NCBI GenBank assembly: GCA_035623275.1
Contig: DASPTT010000136.1
Location: 1-34,271 of the forward strand
DNA: 34,271 nucleotides
Direction of reading: 5' to 3'
Source: DASPTT01 sp035623275
GTDB taxonomy: Bacteria; Actinomycetota; Acidimicrobiia; Acidimicrobiales; UBA8190
In this document: positions 23,823-31,913 of the stretch, piece after piece
Numbering within the stretch: the first letter of the stretch is position 1
Layout of the letters: every line of letters begins with the position of its first letter
Program-made: the position numbers and the translations under genes
Notes under the pieces: model-generated
The model's database searches: none
The model's input: only the letters and a program-made list of their open reading frames with translations
Told to the model about the DNA's origin: nothing

Positions 23823-24233
23823 CTAGCGGGCCTCCTGCTCCTCGGCCTCGAACTCCAGGGACAAGGAGTTGACGCAGTAGCGCATGCCCGTCGGCGCGGG
23901 CCCGTCCGGGAACACGTGGCCGAGGTGCCCTCCGCAGCGGGCACAGGTGATCTCGGTCCGGCGCATGCCGAACGAGCGGTCCTCGTGCTCCTCGATGACG
24001 CCGTCGGCGACGGCGCGCGAGAAGCTCGGCCAGCCCGACCCCGAATCGAACTTGTCGTCTGAGCGGAAGAGGGCGGCCCCACAGCCCGCGCAGCGGAACA
24101 TGCCGCGGTCGTGGACGTCGAGCAGGGCGCCCGTCCAGGCCGGCTCGGTGCCCTTCTCCCGCAGGACGTGGAAGCGCTCCAGGCTGAGCTCGCTGCGCCA
24201 CTGCTCCTCGGGCTTGGTGATCTCGGGGGTCAT
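23823..24233 (-). CDS. msrB: Peptide-methionine (R)-S-oxide reductase MsrB
   Basis: A 136-residue MsrB, which reduces methionine R-sulfoxide in proteins. The structural zinc cysteines are C48-x2-C51 and C97-x2-C100. The substrate pocket SGSGWPSF and the catalytic Cys120 in GMRYCVNSLSL are present. In many MsrBs a resolving Cys lies where this protein has Ser65 (SGSGW versus SGCGW), so recycling probably relies on thioredoxin acting directly or on another thiol. AGGAGG precedes ATG 24233. It is divergent from the fadE30 operon and co-directional with the SRAP gene. Confidence 0.93.
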   Translation of the reverse strand: MTPEITKPEEQWRSELSLERFHVLREKGTEPAWTGALLDVHDRGMFRCAGCGAALFRSDDKFDSGSGWPSFSRAVADGVIEEHEDRSFGMRRTEITCARCGGHLGHVFPDGPAPTGMRYCVNSLSLEFEAEEQEAR

Positions 24234-24327
24234 GGCTTCCTCCTCGCCGGGTGTCGGATGCTCGCACGGTCCAACCGGACGCCGGCGCCGGCTGTTCCCG
24301 ACCCGGGGAGCCCGCGCGGGCGTTTGC

Positions 24328-24333
24328 TAACGT
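24328..24333 (+). promoter_or_regulatory. Possible -10 of the fadE30 operon
   Basis: TAACGT fits TANNNT and lies 64 nt before the fadE30 start, flanked by short CGTTT and AAACG arms. The 164-bp divergent spacer to msrB shows no KstR2-type CAAG-CTTG palindrome. Confidence 0.3.
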
Positions 24334-24397
24334 CGCGTCAGAAAACGGGCGCTCCCCCGGGGCGTCACGCGGCCCTCCCAGCCCGAAGAACCACCCC

Positions 24398-25585
24398 ATG
24401 GACCTGCACGACAGCCCCGAGGATGCCGACTTCCGCGCCGAGGCGCGGCGATGGTTGGCGGACAACCTGGTGGGAGCGTTCGCCGAGGCCAGGGGGTCGG
24501 GCCGGCCCGGACGCGAGCACGAGGACCGGGAGATCCGCGTGGCCTGGGAGCGCGAGCTGGGCAAGGCGGGCTGGACCTGTGTCGGGTGGCCCAGGGAGTG
24601 GGGAGGCCGTGGGGCGAGCGTCTCCCAGCAGGTCATCTGGAACGAGGAGTACGTCCGCGCCGACGCCCCCGCGCGGGTCGGGGTGTTCGGCGAGGGGCTG
24701 CTCGGCCCGACGCTCATCGCCCACGGCTCGGACGTGCAGCGGCGCCGGTTCCTCGAGCCGATCCGCCTCGGCACCGAGATGTGGTGCCAGGGCTATTCGG
24801 AGCCCAACGCCGGGTCCGACCTCGCCAACGTCCAGACCAAAGCGGTCCTCGACGGCGACGAGTGGGTGGTCACGGGTCAGAAGGTGTGGACCTCGTACGC
24901 CCAGTGGGCGGACTGGTGCTTCGTGGTCTGTCGCACCGACCCCGACGCACCGCGCCACAAGGGCCTGAGCTACCTGCTGGTGCCCATGGACCAGCCGGAG
25001 GTCGAGGTGCGCCCCATCACCCAGCTGTCGGGGACGAGCGAGTTCAACGAGGTCTTCTTCGACGGCGCGCGCACCGAGCGCGACATGGTCGTGGGGGCGG
25101 TCAACGACGGCTGGCGCGTGGCGCTGGCCACCCTCGGCTTCGAGCGCGGCGTCGGGCTGCTCGGGACGATCCTCCAGTTCCGGCGCGAGCTCGATGAGAT
25201 CATCGAACTGGCCCGCAAGAGCGGGCGGGTCGGGGACACCGTCGTTCGCCAGCGACTGGCGGACGCGTGGGCCCGCCTCTTCATCCTGCGGGCCAACACG
25301 CTGCGGTCCCTGTCGGGGGTCGACGGGCCGGTCGCCCCGCCGGAGGCCTCGATCGCCAAGCTCTACTGGTCGCACTGGCACCGGGACGTCGGGGAGCTGG
25401 CCATGGACGTCCTCGGCGCCGGCGCCCTGGTCGGCGACGACCGCGACGGCGAGCTCTCGGACATGCAGCGGCTCTTCCTCTTCTCGCGTGCCGACACCAT
25501 CTACGCGGGCTCCTCCGAGATCCAGCGCAACATCATCGGCGAGCGGGTGCTCGGGCTCGCCCCCGAGCCCAAGGCGAACGCGTGA
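24398..25585 (+). CDS. fadE30: Acyl-CoA dehydrogenase FadE30-like
   Basis: A 395-residue FAD-dependent acyl-CoA dehydrogenase close in motif to mycobacterial FadE30, which acts on the steroid C/D-ring remnant (HIP-CoA). Matching stretches include GRPGREHEDREIRVAW, LGPTLIAHGS, WCQGYSEPNAGSDLA, INGQ-like VTGQKVWTSYAQWADWCFV, PIxQLSGTSEFNEVFFD and RADTIYAGSSEIQRNIIGERVLGL. The YEG catalytic Glu of classical enzymes is Ala370 here, as in this clade; Glu249 in LGFERGVG is the candidate base. The gene overlaps the downstream SDR gene by GTGA. Start ATG 24398; the ribosome site is weak (GAAGAA). The FadE30-IpdF-FadD3 neighbourhood is the strongest support for the name. Confidence 0.88.
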   Translation: MDLHDSPEDADFRAEARRWLADNLVGAFAEARGSGRPGREHEDREIRVAWERELGKAGWTCVGWPREWGGRGASVSQQVIWNEEYVRADAPARVGVFGEGLLGPTLIAHGSDVQRRRFLEPIRLGTEMWCQGYSEPNAGSDLANVQTKAVLDGDEWVVTGQKVWTSYAQWADWCFVVCRTDPDAPRHKGLSYLLVPMDQPEVEVRPITQLSGTSEFNEVFFDGARTERDMVVGAVNDGWRVALATLGFERGVGLLGTILQFRRELDEIIELARKSGRVGDTVVRQRLADAWARLFILRANTLRSLSGVDGPVAPPEASIAKLYWSHWHRDVGELAMDVLGAGALVGDDRDGELSDMQRLFLFSRADTIYAGSSEIQRNIIGERVLGLAPEPKANA

Positions 25586-26361
25586 GCGAGGCACCGGCAC
25601 GGCCCGCGGGGCACGGGCTGCTGCGCGACAAGGTGGTGGTCATCACCGCCGCGGCCGGTACCGGCATCGGCTTCGCCGCGGCGGAGCGTTGCCTCGAGGA
25701 GGGCGCGCGCCTGGTCGTCTCCGACGCCCACGAGCGCCGGCTCGGCGAGGCGGCCGAGCGCCTGGCGGCCAGGGGCCTGGGCGAACCCGTCGCCGTCCCC
25801 TGCGACGTCACCGTGGAGTCGCAGGTCCAGGCGCTCTACGACGCCGCGCTGGCGGCGCACGGGCGCATCGACGTGGCCATCAACAACGCCGGTCTCGGGG
25901 GCAACGCGCCCATCGTGGAGATGACCGACGCCCAGTGGGCCGCCGTGCTCGACGTCACCCTCACCGGGACCTTCCGCTGCATGCGCGCGGCCATGCGCCA
26001 CATGCTCGAGGCCGGCGGCGGGGTCGTGGTCAACAACGCCTCGGTCCTCGGGTGGCGTGCTCAGGCCAACCAGGCGCACTACGCCGCGGCCAAGGCCGGG
26101 GTGATGGCGCTCACGCGCTGTGCCGCCGCCGAGGGCGCGCCCCACGGCGTCCGGGTCAACGCGGTGTCGCCGAGCCTGGCCATGCACCCCTTCCTCAACC
26201 GGGTCATCTCCGACGAGGAGCTCGAGGAGCTGCGACGGCGCGAGCTGTCGGGGCGCTCGGCGGAGACCTGGGAGGTGGCCAGCGTCATGGTCTTCCTGGC
26301 CAGTGACTACGCCAGCTACCTCAACGGCGAGGTCGTGTCCGTGTCGAGCCAGCACCCATGA
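25582..26361 (+). CDS. ipdF: SDR dehydrogenase IpdF-like
   Basis: A 259-residue SDR very like mycobacterial IpdF (Rv3559c), a hydroxyacyl-CoA dehydrogenase in breakdown of the last steroid rings. Motifs: VVITAAAGTGIG (19-30, the unusual TAAAGTGIG nucleotide loop shared with IpdF), NNAG (101-104), NNASVLGWRAQ (Ser154) and Y167-x3-K171 in HYAAAKAGVMALTRC. It is cytosolic and NAD(P)-dependent. The GTG start overlaps the fadE30 stop (GTGA) and its own stop overlaps the fadD3 start (ATGA), so the three proteins are translationally coupled. The C-terminus FLASDYASYLNGEVVSVSSQHP matches the family. Confidence 0.88.
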   Translation: MSEAPARPAGHGLLRDKVVVITAAAGTGIGFAAAERCLEEGARLVVSDAHERRLGEAAERLAARGLGEPVAVPCDVTVESQVQALYDAALAAHGRIDVAINNAGLGGNAPIVEMTDAQWAAVLDVTLTGTFRCMRAAMRHMLEAGGGVVVNNASVLGWRAQANQAHYAAAKAGVMALTRCAAAEGAPHGVRVNAVSPSLAMHPFLNRVISDEELEELRRRELSGRSAETWEVASVMVFLASDYASYLNGEVVSVSSQHP

Positions 26362-28064
26362 GCGACGAAGGACCCCGGGCGGGCGTGGCGGCGATCGAGG
26401 ACGAGGACCCCCGTGGCGACCTGCGCTTCGGGTCGGTGCCGGGCCTCGTCTCCGCGGCGGCTGAGCGCTTCGGGGACGCGGAGGCCCTGGCCGACGGGGA
26501 CCGCCGCCTCAGCTTCCGCGAACTGGCGGAGGAGGCCCTGGTGGTCACCCGCGCCGCCATGGCGGCGGGGATCGACCCCGGGGCGCGTGTCGGGATCTGG
26601 GCGCCCAATGTCGCCGAATGGGTCGTCGCCGCGCTGGGCCTGCTGGGCGCGGGTGCGGTGCTCGTGCCCGTCAACACCCGCTTCAAGGGCAACGAGGCCG
26701 CCTACGTGCTCCGGCGCGCCGGCGCAGTCGCCCTCTTCACCGTGCGCGGCTTCCTCGACCTCGACTACCCGGCCATGCTCGAGGGCGAGGACCTGCCGGC
26801 ACTCGAGCGGATCGTGCTGCTTCGCGACGGGAACCCCGGGGGGGAGCGGAGCGAGCCGACCGTCACCGACGAGGTGCCCCTGTTCGCCTGGCAGGAGTTC
26901 CTGGCCGGCGCGGACGGGGTGGTCGAGGCGCCGGGCGCGCTCGTCGGGCAGCCCGTGACCGACGCCGAGGCGCGGGCGCGCTGGGCGGCGGTGCGCGGCG
27001 ACGACGTCTCGGACATCATCTTCACGTCCGGCACCACCGGGCGCCCGAAGGGCGCGGTCACGACGCACGCGCAGACCCTGCGCACCTTCGCCACCTGGTC
27101 GTCGATCGTCGGCCTGGCCGAAGGGGACCGGTACCTGATCGTCAACCCGTTCTTCCACACCTTCGGCTACAAGGCCGGCATCGTCGCCTGCCTGCTCCAG
27201 GGGGCGACCATCGTGCCCGAGGCGGTCTTCGACGTGGACCGGGTCCTCGAGACCATCGGGCGCGAGCGCATCACCATGCTCCCGGGCCCGCCGACCCTCT
27301 ACCAGTCGATCCTCGACCACCCCCGCCGGGGCCGCTACGACCTGTCCACCCTGCGCCTGGCGGTCACCGGCGCCGCGGTGGTGCCCGTGGAGCTGATCCG
27401 CCGGATGCGAGAGGAGCTCACGTTCCGCACCGTGCTCACCGCCTACGGGCTCACCGAGTCCACCGGCGTGGTCACCATGTGCCGGCAGGGCGACGCCCCC
27501 GAGGTCATCGCCGAGACGTCGGGGCGCGCCATCCCCGGGCTCGAGGTGGCCGTCGTCGACGACGCCGGCCACCGCCTGGCGGCGGGCGATCCCGGGGAGA
27601 TCGTCGTGCGCGGGTACACCGTGATGTCGGGGTACTTCGAGGACCCCGAGGCCAGTGCCCAGGCCGTCGACCCGGAGGGCTGGCTGCACACGGGGGACGT
27701 CGGGGTCATGGACGAGACCGGCAACGTCCGGATCACCGACCGGAAGAAGGACATGTTCATCGTGGGCGGGTTCAACGCCTACCCGGCCGAGATCGAGGGG
27801 ATGCTGCTGCGCCACCCCGGCGTGGCCCAGGCGGCGGTGATCGGCGTGCCCGACGAGCGCCTGGGCGAGGTCGGCTGCGCCTACGTCGTACCCCGGCCGG
27901 GTGCGGACGTGGCCGCCTTGCCCGATGCGCTCGTCGCGTGGGCGCGCGACCAGATGGCGAACTACAAGGTGCCGCGCGAGGTGGTGGTGGTCGAGGCCCT
28001 GCCCCTCAACGCCAGCGGCAAGGTCTTGAAGACCGAGCTCCGGACGCGCCGGGCCGGCGGCTGA
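26358..28064 (+). CDS. fadD3: Acyl-CoA synthetase FadD3-like
   Basis: A 568-residue ANL-family ligase. FadD3 in mycobacteria activates HIP, the propanoate left after removal of steroid rings A and B. The P-loop FTSGTTGRPKG (222-232), NPFFHTFGYKAGIVACLLQGATIVPE-type block, TVLTAYGLTES, WLHTGDVGVMDETGNVRITDRKKD, GGFNAYPAEIE and catalytic Lys555 (ASGKVLK) are present, and the NPFFH-FGYKAGI and LPGPPTLYQSILDHP blocks are close to FadD3. The N-terminus is about 25 residues longer than that of mycobacterial FadD3. ATG 26358 overlaps the ipdF stop. It completes a FadE30-IpdF-FadD3 gene set. Confidence 0.87.
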   Translation: MSDEGPRAGVAAIEDEDPRGDLRFGSVPGLVSAAAERFGDAEALADGDRRLSFRELAEEALVVTRAAMAAGIDPGARVGIWAPNVAEWVVAALGLLGAGAVLVPVNTRFKGNEAAYVLRRAGAVALFTVRGFLDLDYPAMLEGEDLPALERIVLLRDGNPGGERSEPTVTDEVPLFAWQEFLAGADGVVEAPGALVGQPVTDAEARARWAAVRGDDVSDIIFTSGTTGRPKGAVTTHAQTLRTFATWSSIVGLAEGDRYLIVNPFFHTFGYKAGIVACLLQGATIVPEAVFDVDRVLETIGRERITMLPGPPTLYQSILDHPRRGRYDLSTLRLAVTGAAVVPVELIRRMREELTFRTVLTAYGLTESTGVVTMCRQGDAPEVIAETSGRAIPGLEVAVVDDAGHRLAAGDPGEIVVRGYTVMSGYFEDPEASAQAVDPEGWLHTGDVGVMDETGNVRITDRKKDMFIVGGFNAYPAEIEGMLLRHPGVAQAAVIGVPDERLGEVGCAYVVPRPGADVAALPDALVAWARDQMANYKVPREVVVVEALPLNASGKVLKTELRTRRAGG

Positions 28065-28073
28065 CGGGCCGGG

Positions 28074-28115
28074 CAGGGCACGGACGAACAGGGCACGGAC
28101 GAACAGGGCACGGAC
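28074..28115. repeat. 15-bp tandem repeat, 2.8 copies
   Basis: The unit cagggcacggacgaa occurs at 28074-28088 and 28089-28103, with a partial third copy at 28104-28115. It fills the gap between fadD3 and the alcohol dehydrogenase gene and ends at its AGGAGG ribosome site. Confidence 0.9.
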
Positions 28116-28126
28116 AGGAGGAGCGG

Positions 28127-29230
28127 ATGCGAGGGATCGTCTACACGGGTGACGACGCACAGGTCACCGACAAGCTCGAGATCGGCGAGCCCGGGCCGAC
28201 CGAGGTCAAGGTCAGGATCGAGGCGGCCGGCGTCTGCCACTCGGACCTGTCTGTGATCGACGGCACCATCCCGTGGAAGGCGCCGTCGGTGCTCGGCCAC
28301 GAGGGCGCGGGCGTCGTCGAGTCCGTCGGTGCCGAGGTCCGCTCGGTGAAGCCCGGCGACCACGTGGTCATCGCCACCCTGGCCTCCTGCGGGACGTGTC
28401 GTGCCTGCAACACCGGCCACCCCACGTGGTGCATCCGCACGCTCGGCAACGTGTCGACCCCGTTCACCTACGAAGGCCAGCCGGCGTCGAACTTCGCCGC
28501 GGCCTCGGTGTTCGCGCAGTACACGATCGTCAAGGAGGTGCAGGCCGTGCGCATCTCCAAGGAGGTCCCCTTCACCTCCGCGTGCCTGATCGGCTGCGGC
28601 GTGCTCACCGGCGTGGGCGCGGTGCTGAACCGGGCCCGAGTGGCGCCGGGCGACACCGCCGCGGTCTTCGGCGTCGGCGGCGTGGGGCTCAACGTGATCC
28701 AGGGTCTGCGCCTGTCCGCGGCCAGCCGCATCGTGGCCGTGGACACCGTGGCCGCCAAGGAGGATCTGGCCCGGCGCTTCGGCGCCACCCACTTCGTCGA
28801 CGCCTCGGCGGCCGACGCGGTGGAGGCGATCCGGTCGATCGTCCCCCACGGGCCCACGTCGGTCGCCGGGGCGCTCGGTCCGGGCGGCGTGACCTGGGCC
28901 TTCGACTGCGTCGGCCACCCTGCCGTGCTGCGCAACGCCATCGACGCCCTGGACTGGGGCGGCACCGCGGTGGCCATCGGCATCCCGCCGCGGGGCACCG
29001 AGGTCTCGGTCGACGTGAACAGCCTGGCGTACGTGGACCGGGGGCTGCTCGGGTGCCGCTACGGTTCCGCCCGCCCGCACCACGACATCCCCCTGATGGT
29101 CGAGCTCTACCTCGAGGGTCGGCTCATGCTCGACGAGCTCGTGACCGAGACCAAGCCCCTGGAGGGCTTCCGCGACATCGTGGAGGACATGCACGCCGGG
29201 CGCCTGGCCCGTGGCGTGCTCACCCTGTGA
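28127..29230 (+). CDS. Zinc-dependent alcohol dehydrogenase
   Basis: A 367-residue medium-chain zinc dehydrogenase. Catalytic-zinc ligands Cys37 (GVCHSD), His58-Glu59 (GHEG) and a Cys near 153-157 (CLIGCGVLTG) are present; the structural zinc motif is C88-x2-C91-x2-C94-x7-C102. The NAD-binding motif is FGVGGVGLN (181-189), and the class III-like region CLIGCGVLTGVGA is typical of the mycobacterial AdhB/AdhD type. It likely oxidises an alcohol or hydroxy-steroid intermediate or an aldehyde adduct. AGGAGG lies 5 nt before ATG 28127. It follows fadD3 by 62 nt, across the tandem repeat. Its last 11 bp overlap the tail of the convergent GGDEF-EAL gene. Confidence 0.88.
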   Translation: MRGIVYTGDDAQVTDKLEIGEPGPTEVKVRIEAAGVCHSDLSVIDGTIPWKAPSVLGHEGAGVVESVGAEVRSVKPGDHVVIATLASCGTCRACNTGHPTWCIRTLGNVSTPFTYEGQPASNFAAASVFAQYTIVKEVQAVRISKEVPFTSACLIGCGVLTGVGAVLNRARVAPGDTAAVFGVGGVGLNVIQGLRLSAASRIVAVDTVAAKEDLARRFGATHFVDASAADAVEAIRSIVPHGPTSVAGALGPGGVTWAFDCVGHPAVLRNAIDALDWGGTAVAIGIPPRGTEVSVDVNSLAYVDRGLLGCRYGSARPHHDIPLMVELYLEGRLMLDELVTETKPLEGFRDIVEDMHAGRLARGVLTL

Positions 29231-31565
29231 AGGTGATCGGCACCGGAGGCGTCGTCGTGCCGAGGTCGCCCCGGCGCTCGCCCTTGTGCATGGCCCGCAC
29301 CAGGTGCGGGATCTGGTCGGCCTGCACCGGCCTCGAGTAGAGGTAGCCCTGCACCGCGTCGCAGTCCAGCTCGGCGAGCCGGGCCGCCTGCTGGGAGGTC
29401 TCGACGCCCTCGGCGATGGTGACGATCCCCAGGGCGTGGGCCATCGCGACGATGGCCTCCACGAGCGTGGCGTCGGACCGGTCGTCGTCGTCGAGGTGGG
29501 CGACGAAGGAGCGGTCGATCTTGAGGCTCTCGACGGGGAACCGCTGCAGATAGGCCAGCGAGGAGTACTCGGTGCCGAAGTCGTCGATGGCCAGCCGGAC
29601 GTCGAGCCCGCGCAGCGACGCCAGGATCTGGGCGGCGCCGAGCGGGTCGCGCATGGCGGCCGACTCGGTGATCTCGAGGCAGAGGTCCCTGCCCTGGAGG
29701 TCGTTGCGGGCCAGGGCCCGGTCGACGGTGTCGATCAGGCCGGCGTCACGCAGTTGGACCGCCGACAGGTTGACCGACACGTAGACGTCGTGCATGGCCG
29801 GATCCTGTCGGCGCCAGGCGCATAGCTGGCCCAGCGCCTGGTCGAGCACCCATTCGTCGATGGCACCGATCAGGCCGCTGTCCTCGGCCAGGGGGACGAA
29901 TTTCGACGGGGGGATGACCCCGAGGGTCGGATGGGCCCAGCGCACCAGCGCCTCCATCCCGGCGATGGGCCCGCTGCCCATGTACACGATGGGCTGGTAG
30001 ACGAGCTGGAGCTGCCCACGATCCACGGCGTGGCGAAGCTCGTTCTCGATCTCGACGCGCTCGGTGACCTTCAGGCGCATCGACTGGTCGAAGATGGCCA
30101 CGGCGTCGCGGCCCGCGTCCTTGGCCTGGTACATGGCGGTGTCCGCGTCACGCACGAGCGCCTCCGCGTCCGCGTCCGGATCGTCACCCGTGGCGAAGGC
30201 CAGGCCGATGCTGGCCGAGACGTAGAAATCGGCGCCGTTGATCTCGAAGGGCATCCGGAGCCGGGCCCGGAGCCGATTGGCGAGCTCCAGTGCCTTCGAG
30301 ACGCTCACCACGTCGCCGAGCACGATCATGAACTCGTCGCCGCCGATCCTCGTCACCAGGTCGGTGGGCCGGACGTGCTCGCGCAGCCGCTCGGCCACCT
30401 GCACGAGCAGCTCGTCACCGTGCGAATGGCCGAGCGTGTCGTTGACCAGCTTGAACCGGTCGAGGTCGATGAAGAGCAGGGCCACCTGCGCGTCGTCGTG
30501 GGCCTGTTCGAGGGTCTGTGTCAGGTGCTCCTGCATCAACCGCCGGTTCCCCAGCCCGGTCAGGCTGTCGTGGCTCGCCTGGTGCGCCAGCTGGGCCTCG
30601 GAGTGCTCGACCGTATGCAGGGCGTCGACGATCCTGATCACGGCCGCGGTGGTCAGGCCGAGGATGATGACCAGCAGCACGAGCCGGTTCTGGAGCGTCT
30701 CCTGGCGCACGCTGACCGTGAGGAACGCGGGGATCGCCAGCGCGATGGCGACGAGGGCGCTGCGGGCCAACGTGAACCTCGACACCTGGCCGCGCGCCGG
30801 CTCGGTGAGGGTGCGCATCGAGGGGTGCAGGGCGGTCGCCGCGGCGGCGACGAAGGCCACGCAATAGGGGAGCGACAGAAGGGGCCCGGGCACGCGGGCC
30901 ACGTCGACGTCGGCGAACATGTAGAGCGTGTCGCCGATGAACATCGCCGTCATGGCCAGGAGCAGGAACCAGTACGAGGGTGCGCGTTCCTGGGTGGGGC
31001 TGAAGGCGATCCGCATGGTGACGACGACGAGGAAGATCGACGCCGGGGGATAGGCGCACAGCGCCAGCCGCACCGACATCGGCGTCTGGTGCTCGAGCAG
31101 CACCGGGTCGATGAGGAACACCCATGCGCAGGCGAGGATCGACAGGGCGGCGATGCTGCCGTCGAGCGCGACGCCGAGATGCCGCCGGCGGTCGACGTCC
31201 CGGGCGCGGGCGAAGCCGAGCAGGCCGACCGCCAGCAGCCCGTAGCCGGGGAGCACGATCACGTCGGGCACGAGCGATCTCGTCGACGTCAGGTTCCCCA
31301 GGGTGTGGAGGCCGATCCGGGCGATGCCGCCGGCGATGAACAGCGCCAGCGCCGCCGAGATCAGCCACCACGGCCATGCCGGCCTCGGCCGGCGGATGCG
31401 GATGGCGGCGAGCACGGCCCCGAGCGCAGACGCCCCGACGAGCACCATCCCGGGTCCGTCGAAGGCGCCCAGGGCGTCGAGCACGGCGAGGGCGAGGGCG
31501 GTGCCCGTGACGCCCAGCATCAACGTCCGTCGGCCGGATTCGGGTGAGGAGCGCACGCTTCGCAT
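29220..31565 (-). CDS. Membrane GGDEF-EAL c-di-GMP enzyme
   Basis: A 781-residue protein with about nine hydrophobic N-terminal segments (to residue 311), a coiled linker (HTVEHSEAQLAHQASHD), a GGDEF domain (about 332-492) and an EAL domain (about 503-755). The diguanylate cyclase motif is intact (RIGGDEF, 407-412), with an inhibitory I-site R399-x2-D402 exactly 5 residues before it. The EAL domain keeps its signature (E538-A-L), Asn599, Glu634, D661-D662, Lys682, Glu719 and Gln739, so phosphodiesterase activity is plausible; loop 6 reads DDFGTEYSS instead of DDFGTGYSS. It probably makes or degrades c-di-GMP in response to a membrane signal. GGGAGG precedes ATG 31565. Its 3' end overlaps the alcohol dehydrogenase gene. 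Confidence 0.92.
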   Translation of the reverse strand: MRSVRSSPESGRRTLMLGVTGTALALAVLDALGAFDGPGMVLVGASALGAVLAAIRIRRPRPAWPWWLISAALALFIAGGIARIGLHTLGNLTSTRSLVPDVIVLPGYGLLAVGLLGFARARDVDRRRHLGVALDGSIAALSILACAWVFLIDPVLLEHQTPMSVRLALCAYPPASIFLVVVTMRIAFSPTQERAPSYWFLLLAMTAMFIGDTLYMFADVDVARVPGPLLSLPYCVAFVAAAATALHPSMRTLTEPARGQVSRFTLARSALVAIALAIPAFLTVSVRQETLQNRLVLLVIILGLTTAAVIRIVDALHTVEHSEAQLAHQASHDSLTGLGNRRLMQEHLTQTLEQAHDDAQVALLFIDLDRFKLVNDTLGHSHGDELLVQVAERLREHVRPTDLVTRIGGDEFMIVLGDVVSVSKALELANRLRARLRMPFEINGADFYVSASIGLAFATGDDPDADAEALVRDADTAMYQAKDAGRDAVAIFDQSMRLKVTERVEIENELRHAVDRGQLQLVYQPIVYMGSGPIAGMEALVRWAHPTLGVIPPSKFVPLAEDSGLIGAIDEWVLDQALGQLCAWRRQDPAMHDVYVSVNLSAVQLRDAGLIDTVDRALARNDLQGRDLCLEITESAAMRDPLGAAQILASLRGLDVRLAIDDFGTEYSSLAYLQRFPVESLKIDRSFVAHLDDDDRSDATLVEAIVAMAHALGIVTIAEGVETSQQAARLAELDCDAVQGYLYSRPVQADQIPHLVRAMHKGERRGDLGTTTPPVPITFTG

Positions 31566-31913
31566 GGGGAGCCTCCCTGGTCAGGCTTCAGCCCGCAGCA
31601 TCGTTGTTTCCGCCAATCTTTCGTGCTGGCCCGGGAGGCCCACAGGGCCCTTTGGCCTCCTCGCCGTCGGAATTCGCCACTCTCGTTGGGAGTGGAGTTG
31701 TCGATGCAACTGCCCGGGTGGATGTGGCGGGTGGTGCGGTTGCCGCACCACCCGGTTCGGTGTCTCGACGGCCCGAGCGGGCGCAGCGGTCGCACCCACG
31801 GCGGACCACGTCGGGTGGTCCGAGCGACACGAGGGGTGGTGCGGTCGTTCGGTCGTCGAGGCGGGACCAAACGGCCCTGGAAGACATCGGTTGTCATGGC
31901 GAATGCTTCGTCC
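31566..31913. other. Hairpin-rich divergent intergenic region
   Basis: This 348-bp spacer separates the divergent GGDEF-EAL and SpeD-like genes and encodes no convincing protein. It holds at least four perfect inverted repeats: GGAGGCC/GGCCTCC (31634-31640 and 31654-31660), CCACTC/GAGTGG (31677-31682 and 31690-31695), a 12-bp stem with a TTG loop (31728-31739 and 31743-31754), and CGGACCAC/GTGGTCCG (31802-31809 and 31815-31822). The 12-mer gggtggtgcggt occurs twice (31729-31740 and 31834-31845). I do not recognise a known riboswitch class. It could be a structured leader RNA or a protein-binding region. Confidence 0.6.
31728..31754. repeat. Perfect 12-bp inverted repeat with TTG loop
   Basis: CGGGTGGTGCGG (31728-31739), the loop TTG, and CCGCACCACCCG (31743-31754). 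It is the strongest hairpin in the intergenic spacer. No T-run follows it, so it is not a simple terminator. Confidence 0.85.

Noticed and set aside
24234..24397. Search for a KstR2-type palindrome before fadE30
   Set aside because: No CAAG-x-x-CTTG palindrome was seen; short CGTTT/AAACG arms around TAACGT are too weak to call an operator.
26618..29230. A single plus-strand frame spanning the fadD3 region and the alcohol dehydrogenase, suggesting a fusion
   Set aside because: The first part is an out-of-frame reading of fadD3. Only the part from 28127, which has its own AGGAGG and ATG, matches a protein family.
31566..31913. Known riboswitch classes (c-di-GMP-I, c-di-AMP, SAM, SAH) in the structured spacer
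   Set aside because: I could not match conserved core sequences of these classes by eye, so I report only hairpins.
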